A stretch of DNA of 64,000 bases, from NCBI GenBank assembly GCA_003211515.1, contig QCSN01000008.1:1-64000 (forward strand), given 5' to 3'. Below, piece after piece: positions 53,086 through 62,783 of the stretch (positions are counted from its first letter, which is position 1; the number at the start of each line of letters is the position of its first letter). The translations under genes were made by a program, and so were the position numbers. A model generated the notes under the pieces. The model was not told where the DNA came from. It worked only from the letters and a program-made list of their open reading frames with translations, and made no database searches. The DNA is from Synechococcus sp. AG-670-F04. GTDB lineage: Bacteria; Cyanobacteriota; Cyanobacteriia; PCC-6307; Cyanobiaceae.

Positions 53086-55572
53086 TTAGTTGGATGGTTC
53101 CGAGCCCTGCAGAGGGATCAGATCGGTGATCTGCTCCCCCGCCCTTAGATCGATTCGATCAGAGAACTCAGCTCCGATTTCGACACATGCATAGTTCGAA
53201 GCTTCGACGCGTCCATGCCGCTTCTGATTCGTCATCAGCCCGATCAGACCGTGCCCTGGTCGGATCGCTGTGATCGGATCCTTGATGTCTCCCAGTTCGA
53301 TGGCCATTTCACCAAGGTCGCCGCGACGGCAACGGCGCAGCTCCATGGCGTCGATTCGGCTGATCCGCCCTTGAGCCGTGCTCAACAACACGGTTGTTTG
53401 GCCGTCCTTGCTGTCTAGGCAGAGTCCGCCACAGATGCTTTCACCGGGAAATAGTCGCATCGTCATCGGTCCCTGGGCCAGTCGACCCATTACCGGCAAT
53501 GATTCGTCCGTCACCGGCAGACGCAGCATCCGACCAATGCTGCTGGATAGCACCAGGTCAGCTCCATTGCGGCAGATCATGGCTGCTCGGAGTGTGATCC
53601 CTTCCTTCAGCTTCACCACACTGGTGGCGCGACCGGAAAGGTCGAGGATTTCACTGAGGGGAAGACGTTTGAAGCGTCCATCACTGCTCAGCAACCCAAG
53701 GCTTCGGTCGGCCGCATCTCCATCGGGAAGGTGTTCAATCGCGATCACAGGATCACCATCCAATCCCGTGGGGAGGAAGCGGTCGATGGACCCTGGTTGT
53801 TGCCCGGCGAATTCCCAGCGCAATAGAGCAATACGCCCACCTTCACTGATCGCGAGAAGCTTCGGGGGGGGTTCGATTGGAAGGATCAGTCGGGCTGGTG
53901 ATGGTTCATCGCCCAGGGCGATTGGTTCATTGATGTGAAGACGGCCCAGCACCTGTGGGCTGATCACCTTCACCTGGCCATCCGCCTGGATCAGCAGTCG
54001 ACCATCACCGGGGAGTGCAGCGAGAGCCTGTTGTCGCAACAGTTCGGTGTTGGGGCGCTGGCTGGCGGCCCGCTCTGCCATTAACTCGTCTCCGCCCTCC
54101 ACCAGGCGAGTGCGGCGTGGCGTCGCGAAACGTTTGCGCAGTTTTTTCAGTTCTGCCACCAGGGCATCCAGCAGCTGATCTCTGTTTTCAAGCAACAGCT
54201 TCAGCCGTTCCCGTTCCTGTCGGAGTTCCTCGAGTTCCTTGCGCAGACTTTCCTGTTCCAGTCCTGTTAGGCGACGTAGGGGCATCGAGAGAACCGCGTC
54301 CGCCTGTCGTTCAGTCAGATCAAGGCGCACCATCAGGCTGGCGCGGGCCGAAGCTGCATCCGCAGCCTCCTGAATCATGGCGATCACCGCTTGCAGGTTG
54401 TTCAGTGCAGTGATCAGACCTTCAACAACCTCCAGCCGGTCTTCGGTTTTTCGAAGAGCGTGGCTGGTCCGGCGTATCAGGGTGAGTTCCCTGTAGTCGA
54501 GAAAGGTCTGAAGCAACTGCCGCAGTGATAACTGCTGCGGTTGACCGTTGACGAGGGCCAGCAGAATCGCGCCGAAATTGCTTTGCAGAGCCGTGCGGCG
54601 CTGCAGATCAGCGAGCACTTTCTCGGGATTGCCATCCCGGCGAAGTTCAACAACGACCCGCATGCCCTCCCGGTCACTTTCGTCCCGGATGTCGGCAATG
54701 CCGCCGATTTTGCCGTCATTGACAGATTCCGCCAGCTTTTCGATCCAACCGGCTTTGCTGAGTTGGTAAGGCAATTCGGTCACCACGACCGCATTGCGTT
54801 TGTGGCGTCCCTTACCAGGCTGGACTTCCTCGATGTGGGCAACTCCACGCATCGGAATGCTGCCGCGCCCGCGTAAGTAGGTGTCCCGCAGTCCACTGCT
54901 GAGCAGCACTTCACCACCGGTGGGGAAATCGGGTCCGGGGATCAGCTCTAGCAAGCGCTCGTCACTGAGATCTGGCTTGCGGATCAAGGCGATCAGCCCG
55001 TCGACTACCTCGCCGAGATTGTGTGGAGGAATGCTCGTCGCCATGCCCACGGCGATGCCTGAGCAGCCGTTCAGCAGGAGGAATGGCAACTGGGCGGGTA
55101 AAACAGTCGGCTCTTGCTGTGATCCATCGAAGTTGGCAGCGAAGTCGACGGTGTCGTCGCCGATTTCTTCCAGCAGTGCCTGGTGGGCGATCGGTGCAAG
55201 CCGGGTTTCGGTGTATCGCATCGCCGCCGGTGGATCGTCGTCCACGGAGCCGAAGTTGCCGTGGCCATCGAGCAGTGGATGGCGACTAGCAAAGGTTTGA
55301 ACGAGTCGGACGAGGGCGTCGTAAACCGCTTGATCACCGTGCGGGTGATATTTACCAAGCACATCCCCAACGACGCGGGCGCATTTCCGGTAGGGGCGAT
55401 CAGGGGTGAGTCCCAGTTCCTGCATCGCGTAGAGGATTCTGCGCTGAACAGGTTTGAGTCCATCGCGGGCATCGGGCAGGGCCCGTCCCACGATCACGCT
55501 CATCGCGTATTCCAAATAGGAACGCTGCATCTCCTGATGCAGAGCAATCGGTTCGACGCGCTCCTCAGCCAT
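53086..55572 (-). CDS. type II DNA topoisomerase subunit A (gyrase A/ParC-like)
   Basis: The 828-residue protein carries the breakage-reunion domain with [30 protein letters not shown] and catalytic Y120 in [13 protein letters not shown] coiled coil and a six-bladed C-terminal domain follow. The canonical GyrA-box QRRGGKG is not seen; the nearest text is [11 protein letters not shown]. Without the box, strand wrapping and negative supercoiling may be lost, so a ParC-like or second GyrA-like role is possible. It is convergent with purF, 15 bp apart. Confidence 0.85.
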   Translation of the reverse strand: MAEERVEPIALHQEMQRSYLEYAMSVIVGRALPDARDGLKPVQRRILYAMQELGLTPDRPYRKCARVVGDVLGKYHPHGDQAVYDALVRLVQTFASRHPLLDGHGNFGSVDDDPPAAMRYTETRLAPIAHQALLEEIGDDTVDFAANFDGSQQEPTVLPAQLPFLLLNGCSGIAVGMATSIPPHNLGEVVDGLIALIRKPDLSDERLLELIPGPDFPTGGEVLLSSGLRDTYLRGRGSIPMRGVAHIEEVQPGKGRHKRNAVVVTELPYQLSKAGWIEKLAESVNDGKIGGIADIRDESDREGMRVVVELRRDGNPEKVLADLQRRTALQSNFGAILLALVNGQPQQLSLRQLLQTFLDYRELTLIRRTSHALRKTEDRLEVVEGLITALNNLQAVIAMIQEAADAASARASLMVRLDLTERQADAVLSMPLRRLTGLEQESLRKELEELRQERERLKLLLENRDQLLDALVAELKKLRKRFATPRRTRLVEGGDELMAERAASQRPNTELLRQQALAALPGDGRLLIQADGQVKVISPQVLGRLHINEPIALGDEPSPARLILPIEPPPKLLAISEGGRIALLRWEFAGQQPGSIDRFLPTGLDGDPVIAIEHLPDGDAADRSLGLLSSDGRFKRLPLSEILDLSGRATSVVKLKEGITLRAAMICRNGADLVLSSSIGRMLRLPVTDESLPVMGRLAQGPMTMRLFPGESICGGLCLDSKDGQTTVLLSTAQGRISRIDAMELRRCRRGDLGEMAIELGDIKDPITAIRPGHGLIGLMTNQKRHGRVEASNYACVEIGAEFSDRIDLRAGEQITDLIPLQGSEPSN

Positions 55573-55617
55573 TCCGTCCGCTGATCCCAGTGCGGAAGGC
55601 GCTCAGCCTACAGATGG

Positions 55618-56514
55618 TCAACGGTTTTTCTTCCAGGTTGCGTTGGCCTGTGCACGTTCAACCGTATCGGCTAACTCCTCTTGATCAAGCAGCTGGGCAG
55701 CTGCTTGGCGGATGCGAGCTCCCCACAGCTGTTCCACTTGATGGGGTGGCAGGACGTAATTAGGGTCATTGGAAAGGGCAGTGTTTGCAAGGCTTAAAGC
55801 CTCTTCGCGGTTGTTGCCTTGTTGATGCAGAGCTGCTGCCAGGGCCAGCATCGGCTCAGGATTGTTTTCGATTTCCAGGACGCGACGCCAACGTCTAATC
55901 GCTTCGTCCCGGTTGCCGATTTCGTAAAGCACTAGGGCTTGATTGTTAAGAGCCTCCCAGAAATCTGGCTTGAGGGATGTGGCCCGTTCAAAGGCTTTCA
56001 GAGCCAGTTTCAGTTCATCGCGCATGATCCGGGCGTTCCCTAGATCAAAGTAGGCAGCAGGATTATCGGGTTCGAGCTGCAAACCACGAGCCAGTAGGTC
56101 GATCGCTTCATCAGGCCGTTCGGTGCGTAGTGCGATTGCGGCTTCGGCGAACCAAAGACCGGCCTTTTGGGGATTCAGTTGCTTGGCTGCTGCAAGGGAG
56201 CGACTGGCCTCTTCCAATTCATTACTGCGCAATTGCGCTTCAGCAAGCACCGTCCAGAGTCGTTCGTCTTCCGGTTGAAGTCGCACAGCGAGGGCTGCCA
56301 ACTTCGCAGCCTCCTTGGGTTGGCCGAGTTGCAGAAGTTGGGCAGCCGTCCGGCCAATGCCCATCGAGGAACCCTTCAGTTCTTCCGTCGTCGGGATGTA
56401 GACGTAAGGAACAAGGGCATGGGTCGGGCTGGTCCAACTTAGGCAACCCAATCCGATCAGAGTCGCAGCCAGGCGCTGTCGCCATCGAGAGGGCGTCCTG
56501 CTGCGGTCGACCAT
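55618..56514 (-). CDS. secreted TPR protein
   Basis: The 298-residue protein has a basic N-terminus and a hydrophobic signal (LAATLIGLGCLSWTSPTHA). At least five tetratricopeptide units follow (for example AAKLAALAVRLQPEDERLWTV, ALKAFERATSLKPDFWEALN, AIRRWRRVLEIENNPEPMLA). TPRs usually mediate protein contacts, probably in the periplasm or thylakoid lumen here. It lies between the topoisomerase gene and queG in the same direction; no specific partner is visible. Confidence 0.8.
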   Translation of the reverse strand: MVDRSRTPSRWRQRLAATLIGLGCLSWTSPTHALVPYVYIPTTEELKGSSMGIGRTAAQLLQLGQPKEAAKLAALAVRLQPEDERLWTVLAEAQLRSNELEEASRSLAAAKQLNPQKAGLWFAEAAIALRTERPDEAIDLLARGLQLEPDNPAAYFDLGNARIMRDELKLALKAFERATSLKPDFWEALNNQALVLYEIGNRDEAIRRWRRVLEIENNPEPMLALAAALHQQGNNREEALSLANTALSNDPNYVLPPHQVEQLWGARIRQAAAQLLDQEELADTVERAQANATWKKNR

Positions 56515-56530
56515 GACTTAAAGAAAGTCT

Positions 56531-57493
56531 TCAAAGGTTAGTGGGCTGATCCGTCTTTGCTGATGCAGCATTGCGGCGCCACATCCAGGGCTTGATCCGA
56601 CGTAGGGCTGATCCGCGGAGTTTGTCGTCCCAGGTCACGTCATCCCATCGGAGTACATCCGATTGCTTGAGTTCGAGCAACCACGCCCGTGGTTGCATTT
56701 CGGGGTCATGCGACGCGGGCAGGCTGCGGTGGTTCCAGGGACAGACGTCCTGACAGATGTCACAGCCGGCGACCCAGGGTCCCAGTGCGTTTTGAATCGC
56801 AACCGGCAGATCGGGTTGTCGGTTTTCGATGGTGTGGAATGCCAGACAACTCCTGGCGTCCACCACAAAGGGTTCGCTGATCGCTCCGGTCGGGCAGGCA
56901 TCAATGCAAGTTGTGCAGCGTCCGCAGAGGCTTCTCGACGGTTCATCCGGATGCAGGTCTTCCGTGGTCAAGAGATGGCCGAGCACCATCCAGGATCCCC
57001 GGCTGGGATGGATGAGATTGCTGTGTTTCCCGATCCAGCCGAGGCCGGCCTCCTCAGCCCAGGCTTTGTCCAGAAGAGGGGCTGAATCAACGCAAACGCG
57101 CCATTTGGCTTCAGGACGCTGTTGGGATAGCCAACGGCCAACGCGTCTCAGGCGTTGATCCACCACGCGGTGGTAATCACGACCCCACCCATAACGAGCC
57201 ACTTTCAGGCAACCGTCCTGCGTCTCTGCAGCGACGTAGTAGTTGAGGCCTACGGCTAGTAGGCTTCTTGCGCCATCAAGCAATTGGCTTGCATCCAGAC
57301 GTCTGGGAGCGGCCATCCAGGCCATATCCGCCTGATGGCCCTGATCCAGCCACCGTTGAAGGGCCTGGGTCCGCAGGCGCAGTCGCGGACTGCCAGGCAA
57401 ACGCGCCAACCCGACGGGATTGAAGCCCTCTTCTCGAGCCCGTTGCTTCAGGGCAGTGCTCAGGTCGTCCTGTTGATCAACGGAACGCTCGAT
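56531..57493 (-). CDS. queG: epoxyqueuosine reductase
   Basis: The ~320-residue cobalamin- and Fe-S-dependent enzyme does the last step of queuosine tRNA modification. Ferredoxin-like cluster motifs are CGRCTTCIDACPTGAI and CDICQDVCPWN. The N-terminal corrinoid part has LAVGLNYYV and SAPLLDKAWAEEAGLGWIGKH. The frame extends to ATG 57526; I chose 57493 because the family starts a few residues before the LSTALKQRAREEGF helix. The next gene is divergent. Confidence 0.93.
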   Translation of the reverse strand: MERSVDQQDDLSTALKQRAREEGFNPVGLARLPGSPRLRLRTQALQRWLDQGHQADMAWMAAPRRLDASQLLDGARSLLAVGLNYYVAAETQDGCLKVARYGWGRDYHRVVDQRLRRVGRWLSQQRPEAKWRVCVDSAPLLDKAWAEEAGLGWIGKHSNLIHPSRGSWMVLGHLLTTEDLHPDEPSRSLCGRCTTCIDACPTGAISEPFVVDARSCLAFHTIENRQPDLPVAIQNALGPWVAGCDICQDVCPWNHRSLPASHDPEMQPRAWLLELKQSDVLRWDDVTWDDKLRGSALRRIKPWMWRRNAASAKTDQPTNL

Positions 57494-57547
57494 CATCGAA
57501 CGTAAAGTTGGGCGCTTTTTCTGCATCTTGACGTGAGCGCATCCGAG

Positions 57548-58195
57548 ATGGGACGCACGGGGAACGGACGGTTCGGTCCCGTCCTCCGGTGGCTGGGTCT
57601 CACCATGGTGGTAGTTCTGGTGCTGCAGATGTCTGCGGTCCTCACCGGTATTGATTGGTCGGATGACACAGCACGACCTCAGGTCATCGGTCCGTTGGTG
57701 GCGATTGCACCCATGGGCTTCATGGGCCTGTTGATTTCCTTGATCGGTTCCCGACTTGATTTGCCTGAACAGCGGTTCACGCCGTTGCGCTGGATTATCT
57801 GTGTTGTTTCAGCTCTCCTGACCATTGGCATGGTGATTGCTGTGCCGATGTCGCTCAGTGTGAACACCGCTGAAGGACCGGCTGCCCAGCGCCTGGAGCA
57901 ACTGCGTCAGACCCTGACGGAGGCTCGCAAGGTCAGGGAGGACGAAAAGCAGGTCAAGGCGATTGGTGAGCAGCTGGCACAGGCTGGTCAGCTGCCGGCT
58001 GATGCATCAGCAGAAGACAAGGTTCGTGCCGCTGAGGATTTCGTCGACACGCAGATCGCCCAGTTCGATGAGCAGAAAACGGCGCTGGAATCCCAGCAAA
58101 ATCGTGCTTCTAGTCAGCGTTTGATTGGTGGTACGGGAAGTGCTGTGGTCCTTGCGATCGCTTTCGCATTGCTCGCACTCGCCGCCGTTCTTTGA
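57548..58195 (+). CDS. HpsJ-like membrane protein
   Basis: The ~215-residue protein has four hydrophobic segments: three in the N-terminal half (LRWLGLTMVVVLVLQMSAVL, VIGPLVAIAPMGFMGLLISL, WIICVVSALLTIGMVIAV) and one at the C-terminus (AVVLAIAFALLALAAVL), with a charged coiled-coil loop of about 100 residues between. It resembles the cyanobacterial HpsJ family, linked in filamentous species to hormogonium polysaccharide. Its role here is unknown. ATG 57548 is used; GTG 57533 is also possible. A stable hairpin follows. Confidence 0.68.
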   Translation: MGRTGNGRFGPVLRWLGLTMVVVLVLQMSAVLTGIDWSDDTARPQVIGPLVAIAPMGFMGLLISLIGSRLDLPEQRFTPLRWIICVVSALLTIGMVIAVPMSLSVNTAEGPAAQRLEQLRQTLTEARKVREDEKQVKAIGEQLAQAGQLPADASAEDKVRAAEDFVDTQIAQFDEQKTALESQQNRASSQRLIGGTGSAVVLAIAFALLALAAVL

Positions 58196-58205
58196 TTCGA
58201 CCTGT

Positions 58206-58247
58206 CCGGAGTGCTGGTTAGGTTGGTTTCATTCCACCAGACTCCGG
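58206..58247 (+). other. stable hairpin between the HpsJ-like and DUF502 genes
   Basis: CCGGAGT (58206-58212) pairs with ACTCCGG (58241-58247), and CTGGT (58214-58218) pairs with ACCAG (58236-58240), with one bulged G and a 17-nt loop. It ends 13 nt before the TTG start of the DUF502 gene. It could be a terminator without a T-run or a translation-control element. Confidence 0.55.
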
Positions 58248-58260
58248 GCTCCGAAGCTCC

Positions 58261-58995
58261 TTGGTTCAGTCCAACCCCAGGCCGGATCTGCCGTTGACCG
58301 CGAGGCTTCGACAAGATCTCAAAAATGATCTGATCGCCGGTCTCCTCGTGGTGATCCCACTGGCGACGACGATCTGGTTGTCCACGATCGTCAGCCGCTT
58401 TGTTTTGGCGTTCCTGACATCGATTCCAAAGCAGTTCAATCCCTTCATTACGCTCAACCCCCTGCTCCAGGACCTGATCAATCTGGCGTTGGGTTTGACA
58501 GTTCCCCTGATGGGGATCCTGTTGATCGGGTTGATGGCCCGAAACATCGTCGGTCGCTGGCTGCTGGAGTTCGGCGAGGGAACCCTGACGCGTATACCCC
58601 TCGCAGGCTCGGTCTACAAAACCCTTAAACAGCTCCTAGAAACCTTTCTTCGGGATAATTCCAGTCGTTTTCGCCGGGTTGTCCTCGTTGAATATCCCCG
58701 TGAGGGCTTGTTCAGCGTCGGTTTTGTTACGGGTGAGGTTGGCCCTTCTCTGCAATCTGATCTTCAGCAACCGCTCTTGAGCGTGTTCATCCCAACGGCT
58801 CCCAATCCAACGACCGGTTGGTACACATTGGTTCCTGAACAATCTGTTCGTGAGCTTGATATCAGTGTTGAAGAGGCCTTCCGAACGATTATTTCGGCCG
58901 GCATTGTCAATCCTGACGAAAGGGAAGCACCGGTGAATCGCAGTTTTTCGAGTCTGATGGCCCAGTTGCGCTCGTCTGTTTCACCCACGAGTTGA
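58261..58995 (+). CDS. DUF502-family membrane protein
   Basis: The 244-residue protein has two N-terminal transmembrane segments (DLIAGLLVVIPLATTIWL and LINLALGLTVPLMGILLIGL) followed by a soluble domain with IPLAGSVYKTLKQLLETF and FIPTAPNPTTGWYTLVP, as in DUF502. Function is unknown. The TTG start at 58261 is the only usable start near the first helix, and the gene is 4 bp before nusB, so they are likely co-transcribed. Confidence 0.82.
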   Translation: MVQSNPRPDLPLTARLRQDLKNDLIAGLLVVIPLATTIWLSTIVSRFVLAFLTSIPKQFNPFITLNPLLQDLINLALGLTVPLMGILLIGLMARNIVGRWLLEFGEGTLTRIPLAGSVYKTLKQLLETFLRDNSSRFRRVVLVEYPREGLFSVGFVTGEVGPSLQSDLQQPLLSVFIPTAPNPTTGWYTLVPEQSVRELDISVEEAFRTIISAGIVNPDEREAPVNRSFSSLMAQLRSSVSPTS

Positions 58996-58999
58996 TCTG

Positions 59000-59638
59000 A
59001 TGCAGTCAAGATCTCTTTCCCGTGAATTGGCACTGCTTGTTTTGAGTCAGGTTCCCGATCAGCAGAAAAAAAGGGCATCGCAGGATCTTCCGATGGAAAG
59101 CCTGCTTCAGAAAGCGCTCGACAGCCTGATGCAGCATTGGCGGGAAACGCTCGATGCGGGTGCCAGCGAACTGGAACAGGCTCAGCAGGGTCTTTTGGAC
59201 AGTGAGCTGCAGGAAGGCCAAGCCGTTCCGGTTGAATCGATTCGTTCTCACCTGCGGATTGCCCTTGGTTCAGCCGAACAGGTGCTGAATGGTCTTTCGG
59301 CCTGTATGGAACTGCCGCGTTTGCTGCTGCTGGGGGACCAAGAGAACATCCGTCAGGCAGCCATGCAAAGGGTCGCTCTGGTTCTGGAACATCGTTCAAG
59401 TATTGACTCAGGATTGGACGCTGTGATGGAGGGGTGGCGTTTGAGCCGCCTGCCGAGGATTGATCGCGACATCCTGCGCCTCGCCGTGGTTGATCTTCAA
59501 AATCTCTCCACACCAGCTCCTGTTGCCTTTAATGAGGCCGTTGAACTGGCGAATCGCTACAGCGATGAACAGGGTCGGCGCATGATCAACGGTGTGCTCA
59601 GACGGTTTCATGATGCGGCAGCGACTGCCTCGGCCTGA
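59000..59638 (+). CDS. nusB: transcription antitermination factor NusB
   Basis: The 212-residue protein shows the NusB fold opening SRSLSRELALLVLSQV and C-terminal motifs LPRIDRDILRLAVVDL, PVAFNEAVELANRYSDEQGRR and INGVLRRF. It acts with NusE (S10) in rRNA antitermination. It is longer than E. coli NusB (139) through an insert of about 60 residues in the middle, a cyanobacterial feature. Its stop overlaps the ftsY start as TGATG. Confidence 0.93.
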   Translation: MQSRSLSRELALLVLSQVPDQQKKRASQDLPMESLLQKALDSLMQHWRETLDAGASELEQAQQGLLDSELQEGQAVPVESIRSHLRIALGSAEQVLNGLSACMELPRLLLLGDQENIRQAAMQRVALVLEHRSSIDSGLDAVMEGWRLSRLPRIDRDILRLAVVDLQNLSTPAPVAFNEAVELANRYSDEQGRRMINGVLRRFHDAAATASA

Positions 59639-61302
59639 TGGTTTTTGATTGGTTCAATCGCCGGCCCGATCAACCGGAGACAGAGGGTCAGGCGCCATCC
59701 GCTCCCGAGTCGAGTGGGGAATCAGCAGAATCAACGGATGGTCAACAGTCGTCGTCTGCGCCTGAACACTCTTCAATTGAAGTGGCTGATGAAGAACCCG
59801 TGACGGGTGGCGAGCCCGACTCCTTGCAAACCACCGAAGAGGACGAAGCCCTGGTCTGGGCGCGAGAGGCCTATGCCCGGCTAAAGGCACAGCAGGCAGC
59901 CACTGCCTCTCAACCGGAACCATCCGCTGCGCCTGAACCCTCTCCAACAGCTGAGGCCGAACCCCTCTCGACGGCGACGGATCCTCCGGAACCCCTGGTT
60001 TCTCCAGAATCAGATCCTGTTGGTGTTCCGTCTGAGTTTGATTCAACCGTTTCGACGCCGGACCTTGAGCCGATGCTTCCGGTTGATGAACCTCCTGTTC
60101 CGGCTGAAACCACGCCAAAACCGGAGCCTGCTCCCTCAGCAGCTAGTCTGTCTCTGCTGGAAATGGCTGCGGCGCAACGCCAGCAGCGGCACGAGGAGCA
60201 GAACGCTCGTGCCGCTGCTCTGACACCTGTCTCAACTCCTGCTCCGCGGCCCACTGCCGCTCCGATCGATGCAGCTGATCCTGTACTGGGTGCCTTCGAT
60301 GAGGATTTTACCTGGTCAGCAGAAGTTCTTGCTGCTCAGGGCCGGAAGTCCGACGAAGTGTCTCTTGAGGAGATCGACTGGCTTGGTCGGTTGCGCCGCG
60401 GGCTTGAGAAGACCCGTCAGGGCTTTGTCACCGGCCTGTTGGAGAATCTGGGCGATGATCCACTCACCCCAGAGGTTCTCGACGATCTGGAAACGCTTCT
60501 CTTGCGTGCTGATGCCGGCGTGCAAGCCACGGATCAGGTGCTCGGTGCCCTGAGGCAGCGCATGAATCAGGACGTGGTCGATCCAGAGGAGGGAATCCGG
60601 TTCCTCAAGGAACAGTTGCGGGGTTTGTTGGATGCCCCGATCGAGCAGAGCGGTCTTGAGCTTCTAGCCCCGGAACGGGGTTGCCTCAACATCTGGCTAA
60701 TGGTTGGCGTCAATGGTGTCGGTAAGACAACCACCCTCGGCAAGTTGGCCAATCTTGCTGTTCGGAGTGGTTACTCCGCTCTGATTGCGGCGGCGGACAC
60801 CTTCCGGGCCGCTGCGGTTCAGCAAGTGCAGGTTTGGGGTGAACGCAGTGATGTGCCCGTTGTTTCCAACCCCAGCGACAATGCCGATCCCGCTGCAGTG
60901 GTGTTCGATGCAATCGGTGCTGCGCGAACGCGCAGCACCGATCTTCTGCTGGTGGATACCGCTGGACGCCTTCAGACCAAACACAACCTGATGGAGGAGC
61001 TTCAGAAGGTCAGGAAGATCATTGACCGCCTTGCTCCGGAAGCCAAAGTGGAATCATTGCTGGTGCTGGATGCCAGTCAGGGCCAGAACGGTCTTCGTCA
61101 GGCCATGGCCTTCGCCCAGGCGGCTGGACTCACAGGAGTTGTCATCACGAAATTGGATGGCACCGCCCGTGGCGGTGTGGCTCTCGCAGTGTCCTCCGAA
61201 GCTGGTCTGCCGATTCGATTCATCGGTGCAGGAGAAGGTCTGAGGGATCTGCGCCCTTTCAACAGTTTTGAATTCGTGGAGGCATTGCTGGCCGGTCGCT
61301 GA
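59638..61302 (+). CDS. ftsY: signal recognition particle receptor FtsY
   Basis: The 554-residue receptor targets ribosomes to the membrane. The first ~230 residues are an acidic, Pro/Ser/Glu-rich linker with low complexity. The NG GTPase domain follows with P-loop GVNGVGKTTT near residue 357, AADTFRAAAVQQ, LVDTAGRLQTK and TKLDGTARGG. Translation is probably coupled to nusB by the TGATG overlap. Length and motifs are normal for the family. Confidence 0.96.
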   Translation: MVFDWFNRRPDQPETEGQAPSAPESSGESAESTDGQQSSSAPEHSSIEVADEEPVTGGEPDSLQTTEEDEALVWAREAYARLKAQQAATASQPEPSAAPEPSPTAEAEPLSTATDPPEPLVSPESDPVGVPSEFDSTVSTPDLEPMLPVDEPPVPAETTPKPEPAPSAASLSLLEMAAAQRQQRHEEQNARAAALTPVSTPAPRPTAAPIDAADPVLGAFDEDFTWSAEVLAAQGRKSDEVSLEEIDWLGRLRRGLEKTRQGFVTGLLENLGDDPLTPEVLDDLETLLLRADAGVQATDQVLGALRQRMNQDVVDPEEGIRFLKEQLRGLLDAPIEQSGLELLAPERGCLNIWLMVGVNGVGKTTTLGKLANLAVRSGYSALIAAADTFRAAAVQQVQVWGERSDVPVVSNPSDNADPAAVVFDAIGAARTRSTDLLLVDTAGRLQTKHNLMEELQKVRKIIDRLAPEAKVESLLVLDASQGQNGLRQAMAFAQAAGLTGVVITKLDGTARGGVALAVSSEAGLPIRFIGAGEGLRDLRPFNSFEFVEALLAGR

Positions 61303-61339
61303 ACCGTTGCTACGTTGCAGCCCCATCGGTGGCTGAGCC

Positions 61340-62752
61340 GTGAGCAGCAAGCCACCACGTCGACATCCAGCACCACAGCTCCGGAGCTCGAATCCTACGC
61401 CGCAGGCGATGTCGTCCCTGCGGCAACTGTTTGACAGTCTCAGCCGCGAGCAACGACGTAATCAGGACTTGTTGGTGTCCCTCGCATTTGCGTTGCGCAG
61501 TTTCACCAATCTGCATCGCTTCCTGGAGCTCGTGCCAGTGGTGGCATCGCGGCTGCTGACGGTTGAAGGGGCCTTGCTTGTTCCGTTCCAGGCGGATGGT
61601 CGTCTATGGCGCGATCAGCTTCAGGCGGTTCCTGCAGAACCCTGTCAGGAGTTGTTAAGGCGTCTTTCTGCGTTTGAACCGGGTCACAGCGCAGGTTTTG
61701 GTACGGAAGAAAGTCTGCTGCTTGATATGGACCGTTTGGTCCAGCGGTTGCTGCCGCGGGCCGGAATGTTCGCCACGTCTGTGGTGGCTCGTGGTCGACC
61801 GCGGGGCCGGCTCTACGTGTTTGATCGCCGTGGTGAGTTGGTCTGGACAGAGGTGCATCGTCGCCACGCGCAGTTGGTGGCCGATCTCGCAGGGGTGGCA
61901 ATTGAAAATGATCAGATGTTGCAGGAGGCCCGTCGCCACGAACGGGTTGACCGACAGCTGAGCATCGGGGCCGAGATTCAGGCCCAGTTGCTACCTGATC
62001 GCTGCCCGGTGATTGAGGGCGTGGAGTTGGCAGCCCGTTGCCGGCCGGCCTTTCAGGTGGGAGGTGACTACTACGACTTCATCCCCACTCGGCCGGAATT
62101 GATGGGGCGCAGGCGGGAACGGGGGCGTTGGGCTCTGGTGATGGGGGATGTCATGGGCAAGGGAGTGCCTGCTGGACTACTGATGACCATGCTGCGCGGC
62201 ATGCTCAGGGCTGAGGTGCTCAGTGGTCTTCCCCCGGACCGCATTCTTCACGATCTCAATCAGCTGGCCCAGGAGGACCTGGCTCAGTCCCATCGATTCG
62301 TCACGCTGTTTTATTCCGATTTCGATCCGCGAACCCGCAAGCTTCGATTTGCCAATGCTGCCCATAACCCACCATTGCTTTGGTGTGCTGAACGGCGCTG
62401 CATCAACCGGTTGGATGCCGCTGGCTTGCTGATCGGTCTTCAGCCAGAGGCGGACTACTGCAGTGGTGAAGTCCGTCTGGAACCTGGGGACGTGCTCTTG
62501 TATTACACCGATGGAGTCACCGAGGCCCCTGGGATCACGGGTGATCGCTTTGATGAAGCCCGGTTGATCCGTGCACTGGAGAGTGCCTGTCGGAGTGGCC
62601 AGGGATCCCAGGGCATTCTGGAAACGTTGTTTGAACGGCTCGATCGCTTTGTCGGTCGGGATCGTCAACTGGAAGACGACGCTTCGATGGTGGTTTTGAA
62701 AGTACCCGAGGCGGTCACACTCCCCAGTGTCGGAGTGCGTCCACTGGCCTGA
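61340..62752 (+). CDS. PP2C/SpoIIE-type serine phosphatase with GAF-like sensor (RsbU-like)
   Basis: The 470-residue protein has a GAF-like N-terminal domain (about 40-200: [16 protein letters not shown]...[12 protein letters not shown]). A coiled linker [14 protein letters not shown] leads to the SpoIIE phosphatase domain with [37 protein letters not shown], and [10 protein letters not shown], with metal-binding Asp residues. Such proteins dephosphorylate anti-sigma-factor antagonists; none is encoded nearby. GTG 61340 is used; ATG 61409 is an alternative. Confidence 0.88.
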   Translation: MSSKPPRRHPAPQLRSSNPTPQAMSSLRQLFDSLSREQRRNQDLLVSLAFALRSFTNLHRFLELVPVVASRLLTVEGALLVPFQADGRLWRDQLQAVPAEPCQELLRRLSAFEPGHSAGFGTEESLLLDMDRLVQRLLPRAGMFATSVVARGRPRGRLYVFDRRGELVWTEVHRRHAQLVADLAGVAIENDQMLQEARRHERVDRQLSIGAEIQAQLLPDRCPVIEGVELAARCRPAFQVGGDYYDFIPTRPELMGRRRERGRWALVMGDVMGKGVPAGLLMTMLRGMLRAEVLSGLPPDRILHDLNQLAQEDLAQSHRFVTLFYSDFDPRTRKLRFANAAHNPPLLWCAERRCINRLDAAGLLIGLQPEADYCSGEVRLEPGDVLLYYTDGVTEAPGITGDRFDEARLIRALESACRSGQGSQGILETLFERLDRFVGRDRQLEDDASMVVLKVPEAVTLPSVGVRPLA

Positions 62753-62783
62753 CAAGCTGAGGAGTTCAGGTGCAGATCGTCCG

